Below, piece after piece: positions 9,196 to 20,450 of a DNA stretch of 64,000 nucleotides. The DNA comes from Capsicum annuum (Eukaryota > Streptophyta > Magnoliopsida > Solanales > Solanaceae): NCBI RefSeq assembly GCF_002878395.1, contig NC_061118.1, positions 3,112,310-3,176,309 on the forward strand. Reading direction: 5' to 3'. A model generated the notes under the pieces. The model was given only the letters and a program-made list of their open reading frames with translations, was not told the DNA's origin and did no database searches. The position numbers and the translations under genes were made by a program. Position 1 is the first letter of the stretch. Each line of letters opens with the position of its first letter.

Positions 9196-11047
9196 TTAGA
9201 TGTGTTCTATGATGTCAAATAGGATTTTCTTAGGTTTTCCAGAGATGACATTAACAGTCTTTTTTGTGCAAGTACAGAAGGTACTATTACAAGCACAATC
9301 TTGGCCAGACTGAGATCGATCGGATTCATATGCGGTGTTGTTAAATTCTTCGTCGCTATAATCGTCACTAGAAGAGCTGGAAGTGCCGGAAGAGTCTGAA
9401 GAGTCTTCTATTATAGAGAACAATTTCTCTTTAGTTTCTTCAAAGAGACCTAATTGGTTGATCTTATTCTTTTTGCCAGATCTACAATCTTTAGCTCTAT
9501 GGCCAGTTTTACCACAAGTCCAGCAAACATCCTTATTTTTAAGGGATTTTCTCGTAGTTTTTCTACTAGATTTATAAGACTCCTTTTTGAGGACTCTTTT
9601 CTAGGTTTGGACTTTCTATGAGACTTATAGGATTTTTTCCTATGTTTCTTACTTAATAGAGAAGAAAGGTTAGCAAATCCAAAATCTTGACAGAAGGTTC
9701 CTAACCTATATTTGGAAGCACTGTCAATCTTAAGTTGCTTCTTAAGCTTTAGGTCTGTGCAGAGGCTATCCCTATGGTGGTAATGAAGCTTATGATGTCT
9801 CCATGAGTTAAAATCCCGTAAGGGATTTTTCCTTCGAACCTATCTTTGATTTTGGTTCTGACTTTTTCTGTGAATAGGGGAGGGAGACCACTAATGAAAC
9901 GTTCTTTCCAGAAGTCATTATTACAGTCAGGTCTAATCATTATTTTGACTAAGAAGGTATCTTTATACCACCTAAAGTCTGCTAAATCCTTGCAGGTGAG
10001 GTTGTTAAGAATTTAAAGGCTCCTATCTTGAAATAACTTGGGCTCTCCTATAAAATGTCTAGCTATATGATATAGGAGGGTAGCACAGGCGTCTTCTTTC
10101 GCAATTTGCTCAAGGGTTTCTTGTCCACTTTCACTTTTGAAAACGACGTTTTCCATGGCCGTGGCCTCATAGATAAGGATCTTAACTTTATTTGTGAAAT
10201 AGTTGTCCCACCAATGCTTTATCATACCAGTGAATCCTGATACAATCATGGTGGCTGCTTCTTTGTCAGAAGCTCCTCTGATTTTATAAGCCGTAATAGC
10301 GATGCCCATTTCATGGAGTTTGTTATAGATTTGGTGTTCTTCCAATCCATCAACATTCCATTCAGTGATGCCTCTACCATTATGATTTGAGGTGGAGAGG
10401 TAAGGGTTTTCCTCAAACTGGACTTTTGAAGGAGAGGGTCATTTGTAGTAGTTTTTCTTGGTAGAAAAATATTCATTGGTAAGTTTTAAAAGGGAGTTCT
10501 TATCCTTTTGGGTGATAGATTCGCCTTTGTCCTTTTCAGATAGGCTAAACCTGGAGAGTTTCTCATTGATTTGTTCTAGGATTTTTCCTGAAACTTTGAA
10601 GTCATCGTTGAGAGTAGGCAATTTCTCCTTTTGGAATTCTGGAATTTTAAAGATAGGATTGGTAGTTAGACTAGGGCCTGGAATACTCTTCTCTAGAGTG
10701 GGTGAGCAGAAAGGATTTTTTGTGCTTTTAGCATCATCTATTTGACGGGAGATAGTATGAAGGACCTGATTAGTATAGTTGTTTTGTTCAACTATCCTAT
10801 CTAGGTCTCTGTTGACAGGGGCTGATAGGGGTCTATCGTGCTTCTTCTTGAAGGGAGAAGCATTGAGAATTTTATTGGAATGGAGAATTTTTATTCCTTC
10901 AAGGGGAGGAGTAACTGATTCAATTACTTTGTTACTCTGAGTATACCATTTATTAATGATAACTTGAAGGGATTCATTTTGGTTTTCCATTCTTCCAGTG
11001 AATTCAAACCACCTAAAGAATTCGATGTCATATCGAAGTCTTTTCAT
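9196..11047 (-). pseudogene. Caulimovirid coat-protein region with zinc knuckle
   Basis: Frames 11047-10439, 10345-10013, 9940-9749 and 9423-9196 follow the coat-protein part of a plant pararetrovirus polyprotein. A CCHC zinc knuckle (CWTCGKTGHRAKDC, codons 9525-9484) sits near its C-terminal side, followed by a basic stretch and then an acidic Ser-rich tail (EDSSDSSGTSSSSSDD). The knuckle binds the viral RNA during assembly. Several frameshifts and stops break the region, for example between 10345 and 10439 and between 9577 and 9749. It follows the movement protein without a separate start, which fits a single MP-CP-PR-RT-RH reading frame. Confidence 0.75.
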
Positions 11048-11224
11048 ATCAGCTATCTAGAGTCTGCCAAACTCTTTTTGTTGATCTTTAGAATAGGTAC
11101 TGGTGTACTACTTCCTTTTTAACGCATCTTTAGGAAGATACCAGAGGACCTCAAGAGCTTTGAGGTCTGGAGTATACTTATTATTAGATTTGATGACCTC
11201 TAATCCTGGGTCAGTTCTAATCTT

Positions 11225-12287
11225 TTAACGAGGTATGGTGGGGGGAGGTTGCATTTCCGAGGCTGTAGGGCTACCTGGATCATAGAGATTTTCGGGTTCT
11301 AGGGATTCTTGAACCCTAGTATATTGCTGGTAATATACTTTGGGAACAGGACCAGAGAAGTCAACTCCTCTAACTTTTCCCTTGTCATTATCATTTTCTT
11401 CACTTCCCTCTGGGTTTTTGGAGGTAGAAGCTCTGTGCGAGACAGATCTCCTAAATGAAGAATTTCTAGAGGCTTCAAAACCTAGGAATTTTAAATCAAT
11501 GGATCTGTCAGAGTGCTGGATAACCCTTTCGATCTGTGATTTCTCCAGATAGGTAGGGAGAGGTTGAGTGATAGCATTAAAGCGCCAATCATTTTTATGC
11601 ATGATATCATTCCAAACAAGAGCCTTAGGAACAAAGATATTACTTCTGTCTTTGTTTGCCTCCATGAGGGTTGTAACGCCCCTAGGGCTCGTGATTCTAG
11701 CTTTGGGAGCTAGGGTTGTACCCATAAGCCGATAATATACTCTGTATATTATTGGTATTTCTCTAGTATTATCCTTACTGTTCATGTTTTTTGTTTTAAC
11801 TTTAAGTGTTAAAACATCCATGATGTTAGTATCATTAATATCCACCGAGAAATTTGGGTAGCAATTAAAGTATACCGGGCCGTCGGCGAGGTTACTTTGA
11901 ATTACCCCTAAGAGAGAATCGTGAAAATTCTATAGACGGGCATCTCTTAGAATAGCACAAACAGGGATATCAAGACCTTGTCTAAAGAGTGGCTTAATAG
12001 CCACTTGAACAAGTCCAACATAAAGATAATTAAACTAATTTTTAAATCTTTTTATGTCATGCTCATTTAATAATTGAATAATTACTAAGGAGTAATTAAT
12101 GGCGACAGTAGACTCAGAGGTCTTGATATTATGTTTTTTAATAAAACAAAATTTACCAAGTTGATAAATAGTTTTAAAAGGTTCTTCTGGAATACTCCAG
12201 TTTTGAAGATCATTTTCAATATTAGAAATCTGAGTTGCTTGAGAAGACAGATTAATAGTATTTTTTAACATGGTTGTTGGAATCCAT
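11225..12287 (-). pseudogene. Caulimovirid movement protein (30K-like), broken
   Basis: The start ATG is at 12287-12285, the same as the intact-start copy at 6615. A run of six A (against five in the plus copy) at about 12266-12261 shifts the frame, so the long frame seen begins at an internal ATG (12271-12035). Stops follow at about 12034 and 11930, then the frame is open again at 11845-11225. The central part has the look of the 30K movement-protein superfamily, which lets virus pass through plasmodesmata. The C-terminal part is rich in Ser and charged residues and leads straight on to the coat-protein region. Confidence 0.75.
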
Positions 12288-12747
12288 TACAATAAATATT
12301 GTCCAGAGACTAATTGGGAAACACAGTTTTCACACAAGAAAGCATACCACAAGAATCTTTAATATTTCAACCTATAATAAGTTATATCAATAGATCTATG
12401 TCCTATGGGATCTAACGAGTCTTAATGGCTATTACCTCTAGTTTTCTCTTAGTGTTATCTCAGCGACGGGACTACCAACAGGGTCGAATGCTTACCTTAG
12501 CTGAGACCACACTTTCAGGCTGACCAACGTCTGAAACCGGATATTAATCGGATACCTCAAACACTTCGAGAAAACGAATACCCCATACTTAGATAAATCC
12601 CATTATAGAACAAGATATATTAAAATAATTTATTAGAAGTCTCATTATTAAAAGATCAAAGTAGTGAGTAGCTTATATGAAATAGTTTTCCCATGCTCTA
12701 GACAATATATGAACTTAGCTACTCATACTAAATGCATATACTGCCAA
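12288..12747 (-). other. Caulimovirid leader (non-coding)
   Basis: This is the leader upstream of the movement-protein start on the minus strand, the same as the plus-strand leader at about 6170-6614. The tRNA-Met primer site seen in the plus copy is missing here: homology ends at about 12747, within a few bases of where the site should be, and family-A LTR sequence begins. No open frame was identified. Confidence 0.7.
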
Positions 12748-13076
12748 TGATTATGCAATTAACCCTAAGAATCAACAACCACGATAAGCAAGTTGACTAA
12801 TGAGATTTAAAAACATAGTATGATTGTTTGAAGTGCTTTTACCCTAGGTTTTCTTTCATTGATTGTCCCAAGACTTTTATTTTTACGCACTATTTATTTT
12901 ATTTTTAATTTACAAAATTATAAACTCTCTTTTTGTTTATTTTTCTCAATTAGTTAGACTATAATTAGATTGACGGCGAACGCAAGTCCTTGAGAGATCG
13001 ATACTTGGGCTTCCTTAAAGCCACTATATTAATTGATAAGATCACGTACACTTGCGTGTGCGCTTGGGCGCTGTCA
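12748..13076 (+). repeat. LTR A2, 3' part
   Basis: Homology to family A resumes here at the equivalent of position 2068 in LTR A1 and continues to the GCGCTGTCA terminus. Together with 4950-5437 it leaves only about 0.8 kb of an LTR that is 1.8-2.0 kb in A1 and A3. The viral mosaic therefore replaced, rather than simply interrupted, the LTR centre. Confidence 0.8.
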
Positions 13077-13082
13077 AGTTTT

Positions 13083-13100
13083 TGGCGCCATTGTCGGGGA
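13083..13100 (+). other. Primer binding site, tRNA-Asp type
   Basis: TGGCGCCATTGTCGGGGA lies six bases after the end of LTR A2. This copy is closer than 2405-2422 to the Athila/Tat site that pairs with tRNA-Asp, with only two differences from the form I recall. Confidence 0.8.
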
Positions 13101-13665
13101 CTTGTAAGTAGGCAACTATCTTATTTTTAGTTTAACTACATTGAGTTGTAAATATTTTAGTTTTTTTTAGTTTTTTTTATTTCTATTTTTGTCACACTCT
13201 TCTTGAGAGGTCAATATTGGATAAATGGTTTTCGAGGGATGATGAGTCTTGTCATTTTTTTGTCCAGATTTTGATCCAAACATTTGGAGGGACTCTATTT
13301 GTTTTAAACCTGTGGAGCAACCCACAAATTGGTGTGTGGTATGTTACAGTCTGTATCACTCTACAGATATGTGTGCTTTTAATCTTGATTCAGTCATGTT
13401 TACAAGTAATGCTCAATAGACAACTAAGGAGGTAGATGAAGAGTTCACCTTCCAACCTATTGTAAATAAAGTTGCAGATAATTTAAGAAAGTATGAGTAC
13501 TTGAAAACTGAAATTGTTGAAATTGTTAAGGAGATACCACTGCCACCATGTCTACAGTGGCTAGGAAAAGAAATATATGAAGAGGATATTAGCCAAATTG
13601 CGGAGCAAACACAAGAATCGCAATCACTTGGATGACATCTTTATCTTGAGATTGAAATTAAGAAG

Positions 13666-13884
13666 GTGAATAAAAGTGAGTGTGTAGAAGATTGTGTAAA
13701 TTTTGAAGTAGGATTTGTTGAACTGCATTCTAAACACTTTTCTACGTTATGTTTAGATGATGTCTTGTATGTGGAATCATTTAAAATAGTGGAAGAGTGT
13801 GAAGATGAGGAACAGGAATCCTATATTCTTGATTTTACACTAGATAAGCAACATAAAAACACACCTCACTTCAAGGCCGAGTGA
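13666..13884 (+). pseudogene. 72-codon conserved open frame of family A (unit 2)
   Basis: This is the same frame as 3004-3222, differing at four residues (two Pro codons, one Tyr and one His changed). No domain is recognised. Its persistence in both tandem units follows from their recent common origin and does not by itself show selection. In A4 the same stretch continues the gag-like frame, so it is probably a gag-derived tail. Confidence 0.5.
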
Positions 13885-15609
13885 TTTATCATTCATTATC
13901 CATTAATCGGTTCCTTAATCTTTGTACCACCTTCCTAAGATCGAGGAAAAAAGTTGGATGCAAAGTTAGGGGTGAAATTCATATCCTTAAGGTGGAGGAA
14001 AAAGTTGATTGGGTTGTGCTGCTACACTAAACAGGTAATGGGAAGTCTGAGTACTATAAACTTGAGCTTGGAGTATGGCAAAGATTGAATGTGGAGTCCC
14101 ATGAATCTCCTTTATGTGAGAAGATGCTACTAGCTAGGCTTAGAGGCCTCAAGGAGTATTTCTATCTTTTTACTTTTAAATTCACTTTGGGAACAAAGTA
14201 GACTTTTAAGTGTGGAGGGGGGAAATTTCTAAATTTTGGCTCAATTTAATTTTTTTAGGTTAGGAATAAGTGAGAGATTTTTGTTGGTGCTATTTTTCTT
14301 ACATGATGCCAGTGAGTTTGTTTGTAAAAGCATGCTGAATTATGTTAATTGCTACTTTTGAGACTCTTAGGCTCATGTTTTTTACTCTTATACTCGTTGG
14401 CTTAAATTTGAATTCATGATATTGTTGGTTAAGAGTCTATGATGATCCTATTGAGTTGAGCATGTGCCATGTGCGTCTGAGGTATTTTGTATATTCCTTA
14501 TTGCATATTATGTCTAGAACTTGCCCGATGTGTGTGTGAAGCGAAATAAAGGGTGTAAGTTTAGGATAAGATATAGGCATTTATTTGATAGCCTTATTTT
14601 ATACCTTCTTTTTGTCGTACTATTGTGTATTATCCTAGTTAAACCCCATTGAGCCTTTAACTTATTTTATTTGGTAGCCTCATATGTAGCCTAATTCCCT
14701 TCTTTGATAGACTATAATTTGATCCAAAAAGATTCCTAAGTGCTTTAATTGAAAAAAAAAATTGATTTAGTTAGGAGTTTGAGAAATTGAAGAAGAAAAA
14801 GTTAAAAGTGATGCCCCAAGATAATAGTTATTGATGCATAATTGATTTTTGGTGGATGGATATGAGATAATTTGTGCTAAAAATATTGCCATAATTCTGA
14901 AAAAAATAAAAAAAATTGATTCTTGTGGTAGTAAACTATATGTCCACCAAGTGTTTGTGAAAATGCTTAAAAGAGATGGGGAAAAAAGAAAAGGTATGGG
15001 TGGATGGAAAAGTAAAATTTGATTGTTGAAGATTGATTTTAAATGTTAATGGAGTGTATTAAAGCACTTAGAGAGGTTAGTCACTATTCCAAAATAGTTC
15101 CTACCCATCCCTTAGCGTACATTGTAACCCGGAAAAGTCCTACTTGATCCTAAGTTTTACATTCGACTATTAGTGGAGCATTACACTAAGGGTAAGCCTA
15201 TGGTTCATTGTATGTAACTTGGGAATTCTTTGTGAGAGTGAGCGTAATTTGATTTTTGTACCCAATATATTATAAATTACATTATCGTGAGTGATTATGG
15301 GTAACTCTCTTATTATGAGGGGAACATGTTTGATGAATGCGGGTGATTTGTATGACGCTCTTAATTGAATGATATACATGAGTTTGCCAGTAAGTGAGTC
15401 AATTCTTAAGGCTAGGATGTTTTGGAGTAGTGTTCATGAGCTATCAATTGTGTAAATAACGTTCTTTGTGTAGAAACTTTCATTTCGTGTAGTCATTGTA
15501 GTGCTAGCTTAAGTGTCTTGCATTTAGTAGAAATGTAGCATCACCTCAGTTTTTTATGCTTAGAGTAAATAGTTGTTCGAAGACGAACATAAGTTTAAGT
15601 GTAGGGTGA

Positions 15610-17371
15610 TGATTTGAGGTGATTTTATACATTTTTGTATTATTATTCTAGCTTATTTCGCTTTGTTTTGAGAGCAATTCGTGTGCTTAACGTGTTGATA
15701 TTGATATAAATAAGCATTTAAGTTTCCAAGTATGTGATTACAATGTCCAAAGTATTTTTTAAACAAGTTTGTGTTTAATTGAGTAATTTAGAGTTTAACC
15801 CGGAAAACTAGTTTTACTAGCTGGAGCTAATTGTGTGTCTAGTTAGTTTCGGTGGATTCTAATGAGTTTAATTTGTTCCAAATATTTTAATGATAAAATT
15901 ATAAGCGGAATAACTTGTTTGTAACGTGTAAAATTTAATTTGATAAAGTCAAGAGTCAGAATAATAAATGGAAGATCAATGCAAATTTGCCTTATCTTGG
16001 TATGTGTTTAATTTGATGTTGAGAATATTATGTTGTTTTGATCTTTAGTTTATGGTGTATGATATTTTAGGAGGCTTTGTGAGGTTAATATGGTGATATA
16101 TTAATGATAAAAAAGGTTCGAAATTCATTAAAAATACACTACAAAAGTTATGGATAAAGAATAGCATGTTTCATACTTAATCAAATTTTTAAACAAAAAT
16201 TCCAGTGAGACGACACGAAGTCAACGTGTCGCATTGATGTGCCAACGCGTTGAGCGACGCTTAGCGTTGCCAAATTTTTACCTGGTCAACTTTAAAGTGC
16301 CGACACAGCTTTGGCGAAATAATCCTATTTTGATTCAAAATGTGGCACGAAAATTGAGGGGCAGCTACTGGGGTTTTATAGACCCATGTGCACTTCCCAC
16401 TTATATATATATATATGGATAGGGGGACAGCTGGACAGCAATATAATAGTTAATTTGTTCAAACTTGGACACAACTTTTGGGAAATAAATACACACGCTG
16501 GACACGCATATACGGTCGGACTGTTTTTCGAGGAAAGGCGGAGGAGCTGTTACATGATTTATTAGATTTTAATTTTATTTTAAGTCTTTAATTTTTTAAA
16601 TCATGTATTCAATTATTTGGATCATGATAATTAATATTAGTAGCTAAAAATCTCCTCTACGGGATTAAAGCCAAGAACATGAGTATTATTATTTTAGATT
16701 AAATTCATTAATTTTTTTTTATCATATTTGGTTGTTTGTATATTCATGCTTTAATTATTTTATGGACTGATCACCCATAAAATACATATATTGTCGACCT
16801 TTTGATCTCGGGACAGGAAATAGGGAGATAGAACATGAGAATAAATAAAGTTTGAGTTTTTATTATTCTTTATAAAATAAAGAATTAAACTTAGCATCTA
16901 GGACAAAGATGTACTTAGATACCTTACTTGATTCAAACGTATGATGATAGCTTTAATTAACTTTATTGGATTATTACATCTCCGCTTAACGATGTAGTTG
17001 TAATGTCCATATTAGGTAAAAGATTATAGGTTGAGAAACCATGATCATGAAATTAAACCTATGAATCAATAACCACGATAAGCAAGTTGACGAATGAAAT
17101 TTAAAAACATAGTATGATTGTTCAAAGTTCTTTGACCTTGGGTTTTCTTCCATTGATTGTCCCACAACATTTATTTTTACGCACTATTTATTTTATTTTT
17201 AATTTACAAAATTACAAACTCTCTTCTTTTTTATTTTTTCTCAATTAGTTAGACTAGAATTAGATAGGCGACAATCGCAAGTCCCTGAGAGATCGATACT
17301 TGGGCTTTCTTGAAGCCATTATATTACTTGATAAGACCATGTACACTTGCGTGTGCACTTGGGAGCTGTCA
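15610..17371 (+). repeat. LTR A3 of family A
   Basis: It starts TGATTTGAGG after a polypurine tract and ends GAGCTGTCA at 17371, directly against element B LTR sequence (ATAATGC…). It matches LTR A1 without the MITE; a (TA)n run at about 16402-16414 lies near the equivalent of the MITE insertion site. The CpG-rich block at about 16205-16265 corresponds to 985-1040. The next bases, ATAAT, would be the target duplication if the left end of the chain, outside the window, is preceded by the same five bases. The frame at 16234-16422 is chance. Confidence 0.8.
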
Positions 17372-18510
17372 ATAATGCTTTCAAGTATGGTGGTATGACG
17401 ATACCACTGGTTTATTAAATAGCCTTGGTTAATAAAAGGATAATTGGATTGTTTGGACTTGGTTTTAATTGGGCATTAATTTTAGGACGTGTAAGCTAAG
17501 CCGTGGAAGGTGGTGGTCCTGACGAGATCAAAATCGAAAACTCATATTTGTCGATATGAGAGATCTTCAATGGTCACATGTGAGTGTCACATTTATATTG
17601 GAGGGATGTGCTAGTCATCCTAAGGATATTGCTTGGTCGTACGGCTACACGCAATGGGACCCTTTCAGCAAGGAGAGCTGAACACATATGGCCCGTGAGT
17701 GGTAGGACGATTAAGCTAAACAACCCATGTAAAGGTTTGAATGGCATGCTAAACCCGGTCCCTTTTCCCAGCACTAATATATGTGTATGGATGTTTGCAT
17801 TGGATGGTTTTCACTATGTTTTTATAACTGGAATTACTTTATCCATATCTGGAGTTTCATTCTAGTGTTCACCCCACTAACCCATCTACTGGTAGCTATA
17901 TACCCATGCTATGTACGAACCGACCGTTCGACTCCTCCTTCATAATACTTGATTCAGGAAGAACTTATTGGATTGAAGTGGTGAGCTTCCATCCTTTCGG
18001 AAGAAATCATTTCATGTTGGACATTCTTAGACATTTTACTTTCTTTTTAGATATTAGTTTTGGACATGATTGGGGGCATGTCCCAACTGGATATTTGTAT
18101 TCTTTTGGATAGCGATTTTATGGTACTTCTGGTGGTTGGTATGGGCAGGATTGGTATTACTGTCAGCCTTAGCATTGGAATTGGTGTTGGGGCTGACATC
18201 ATTGGATGATATTATTGGTTGTTCCATCGTATTACATTTTAGGTTTGATTATCATATTATGGTTGATACTTTCTAAATAGTTTAGGATGGTGAGGATGGT
18301 TGGTTTGGTATGGTTAGACTCGATTTGGTCGATTATAGTTGTGACCCTATCCTAGAGTCTTCATGAGAGCATTACACAATCTTGTTATATGCTCAAAATT
18401 TAACTCATCTAAGGCTGTATAAGGTTATTGGGTTGGGTTAAGGGGCGGTCCGCGATCCCAATTGGACTTGGGATGCCTATTACGACAAGGCCCCTATCCG
18501 GGCTTGTTAA
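17372..18510 (+). repeat. 5' LTR of Tekay-like element B (left end cut off)
   Basis: It matches 24723-25962 (3' LTR) from its first base, then continues about 140 bp further to the primer site. The 3' LTR extends at least 650 bp further upstream, so the left part of this LTR is missing because the family-A chain abuts or was inserted here. The frames on either strand at 17574-18276 have no motif and recur only as LTR sequence. They are not genes. Confidence 0.75.
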
Positions 18511-18511
18511 G

Positions 18512-18529
18512 TTGGTATCAGAGCCTCGG
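18512..18529 (+). other. Primer binding site, tRNA-Met type (element B)
   Basis: TTGGTATCAGAGCCTCGG fits the site complementary to initiator tRNA-Met that Tekay/Del chromoviruses use. It sits immediately after the LTR end and sets the element on the plus strand. Confidence 0.85.
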
Positions 18530-18719
18530 TTCATGGTCAATTGAGAGTCCACAAATCCATGTGAAGTAGAGTCTCTTTTAGGTATGTGTAACGCACCAAA
18601 CTCATAAGAGAGAGACTGCAAGACATTTAGGAATGTTTCACTTTCTTTTATTCTTTCTTCAAGCTTGACTTTTTTGTCCTGGAATCTCCTCTAATCCTTG
18701 TTTATTCATTTTTCAGATC

Positions 18720-19880
18720 ATGCATCCTAGATTTGAAACATAAGAAAATTTTTCTACCTCATCTAGAAGTGATACTGAGAGAGCACGTTCTACTCCCGAG
18801 GTTTATCTTTGATCTTATGGTCCTATTCTTAATTGTACGAAAGTTTCTCCTATTCCACCTACTGCTTCCAGGTCCCTCTGGGGAACATGATAAATGTGGA
18901 GTTTCGTCAATCTATACATGTTATTGCCCAACTGGTTATTGGTTAGGCCGAGCAGGGTATAACTAGCGTTGTTTCTGTTGAGGCTGCTAGGCTTAGACAG
19001 TTTATGAAGATAGATCCTCCAATTTTTATGGGAGTAAAGGGGAAGGATGACCCATTGATATTTATTAATACGATAGAAAAGACCTAATGAGGGCTACTAA
19101 TATGAAAGTGGTAAACTTTACAGCTTATCTACTCTAAGAGATTGTTTATCTGTGGTATGAGGGGTGAGATAGATATAAGGGTAATGTAGAAGAGGATGGT
19201 TTGTGGGAGGACTTTTCTAATGCCTTCATGGATTGGTTCTTTCCTCAAGAGTTAAGAGAAGCTAAGATAGAGGAGTTTGATAACCTCAATTAAGGGAAAA
19301 TGTCTGTGAAAGAGTATTCTTTAAAGTTCCATCAGTTGTTAAGGTATGCTTATTATTTGGTTGCGGATATGAGGTTGAGAATAAGGAAGTTCCCTTTTAG
19401 GATGAATAGAGATCTGATTTTGGAGAGAAAAACTATTTTGCTCATGAAAGATATGGACATGTCGAGGCTGACTATTTATATGCAATAGGTTGAGGATAAG
19501 AAGAGAAGGTAGGCAGAATATAGAGATAGGCAGGGTAACTGGGATAGGTTTTCTGATCGGGGAAGTGCCTAGTCTCAGGGTTGTTGAGACGGTGGGAAAT
19601 AGCAGAAAAAGAAGTAAGGCAGTTCTGGTTCCTTATCTACTGCCAGTGCTCCTTACCCCCGACAAATGGGAGACAAGTGTCATCATGGTGGTGATAATTC
19701 TCAAGCATAGGGAGCCAAGTCTAAGCCAAGCGAAAGTCAATTTATTTTTTTATGTCCTCCTTGTCAGTTTTGCAGTCGTCCTCATCAGGGATTTTATGAG
19801 GAGGGAAGGGATAAGTGCTTTAAGTGTGGCCAAGTAGGCCATCATCTTAGGGATTATCCATCTAGTAAGGTTTCTATAAG
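18720..19880 (+). pseudogene. Element B gag
   Basis: Chromovirus (Tekay/Del) gag, the structural protein of the virus-like particle. Recognisable pieces in several frames are NVEFRQSIHVIAQL near 18895-18935, RQFMKIDPPIFMG near 19000-19030 (the conserved capsid start), the VKEYSLKFHQL helix at 19300-19350, and a zinc knuckle at 19816-19857. The knuckle reads CFKCGQVGHHLRDY, with its last Cys replaced by Tyr (codon 19855-19857). Many stops and frameshifts, for example at 19486 and around 19490-19840, prevent a complete product. The ATG at 18720 is the first in the expected place, but it is not proven to be the original start. Confidence 0.75.
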
Positions 19881-20029
19881 GGCAAATAAGATTTTGGTGG
19901 CTTTATCTTCTATTCTTACTCTCGGTGGTGTGGCATATGCATCTATTACTGCTTTTGGTTCCAATGCTGGTTTGATAGGGCGTATGCTTTGGCGTCTCAT
20001 TAGGAATCTGAGGCATCACCTGATGTTGT

Positions 20030-20450
20030 TACTGGTACATTATAACTTTTCTCTCATAACGTATATTATTTGCTTGATACGGGTTCTACCTTTTCCTATA
20101 TGACTCTTTATATAACTGTGCCTTTTGGTTTTGATCTGGAGATTATTTTCGATCCATTTTCTATTTCTACCCTGGTAGGAGATTCGATCATTACTGAATG
20201 AGTTTATGAGGGGTGTGGTACCTATGAGTGGTGGAAAAACTTTAGTGGATCTATTTGAGTTAGGTATGGTAGATTTTGAAGTAATCTTGGGTATTGATTG
20301 GTTGCATTCTTGTTATGCAAATTTGGATTGTCGAACCTTTAGGGGCATCTTTAGTTTCCCCGGTGAGCCAAAAATAGAATGGGAAGATTGTTCCTTAGTG
20401 CCAAGAGAGAAGTTTATTTCTTCTCTTAGTACTCGGAGGTTAATATCTAA
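20030..20450 (+). pseudogene. Element B protease
   Basis: Retropepsin-like aspartic protease that would process gag-pol. The catalytic D-T-G (codons 20076-20084, context LLDTGSTFSY) is intact, and the downstream [15 protein letters not shown] segment (about 20287-20330) is typical of the family. Stops at about 20101 and 20199 break the frame before the long open frame that begins at 20206 and runs on into the RT. Confidence 0.75.

Larger units (their letters stand above)
13077..15609 (+). mobile_element. Internal region of family-A unit 2
   Basis: This is about 2.53 kb, almost identical to 2399-4949, with the same order: primer site, broken gag knuckle (CCHC codons 13333-13374), a 72-codon frame, a long non-coding stretch and a polypurine tract at about 15593-15609. 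Differences are scattered single bases and small indels. No pol genes are present. The close match points to duplication of a whole unit by recombination rather than independent insertion. Confidence 0.8.

Noticed and set aside
5729..12747. Possible active or infectious virus
   Set aside because: Frames are broken by many stops and shifts, active-site residues are changed, genome ends are missing or inverted, and the sequence is embedded in repeats.
17584..18276. Several overlapping frames on both strands
   Set aside because: They lie in the 5' LTR of element B and are not kept as proteins in the 3' LTR.
18512..18529. tRNA gene at the tRNA-Met-like word
   Set aside because: Only the short 3'-end complement is present and no cloverleaf surrounds it, so it is a primer binding site.
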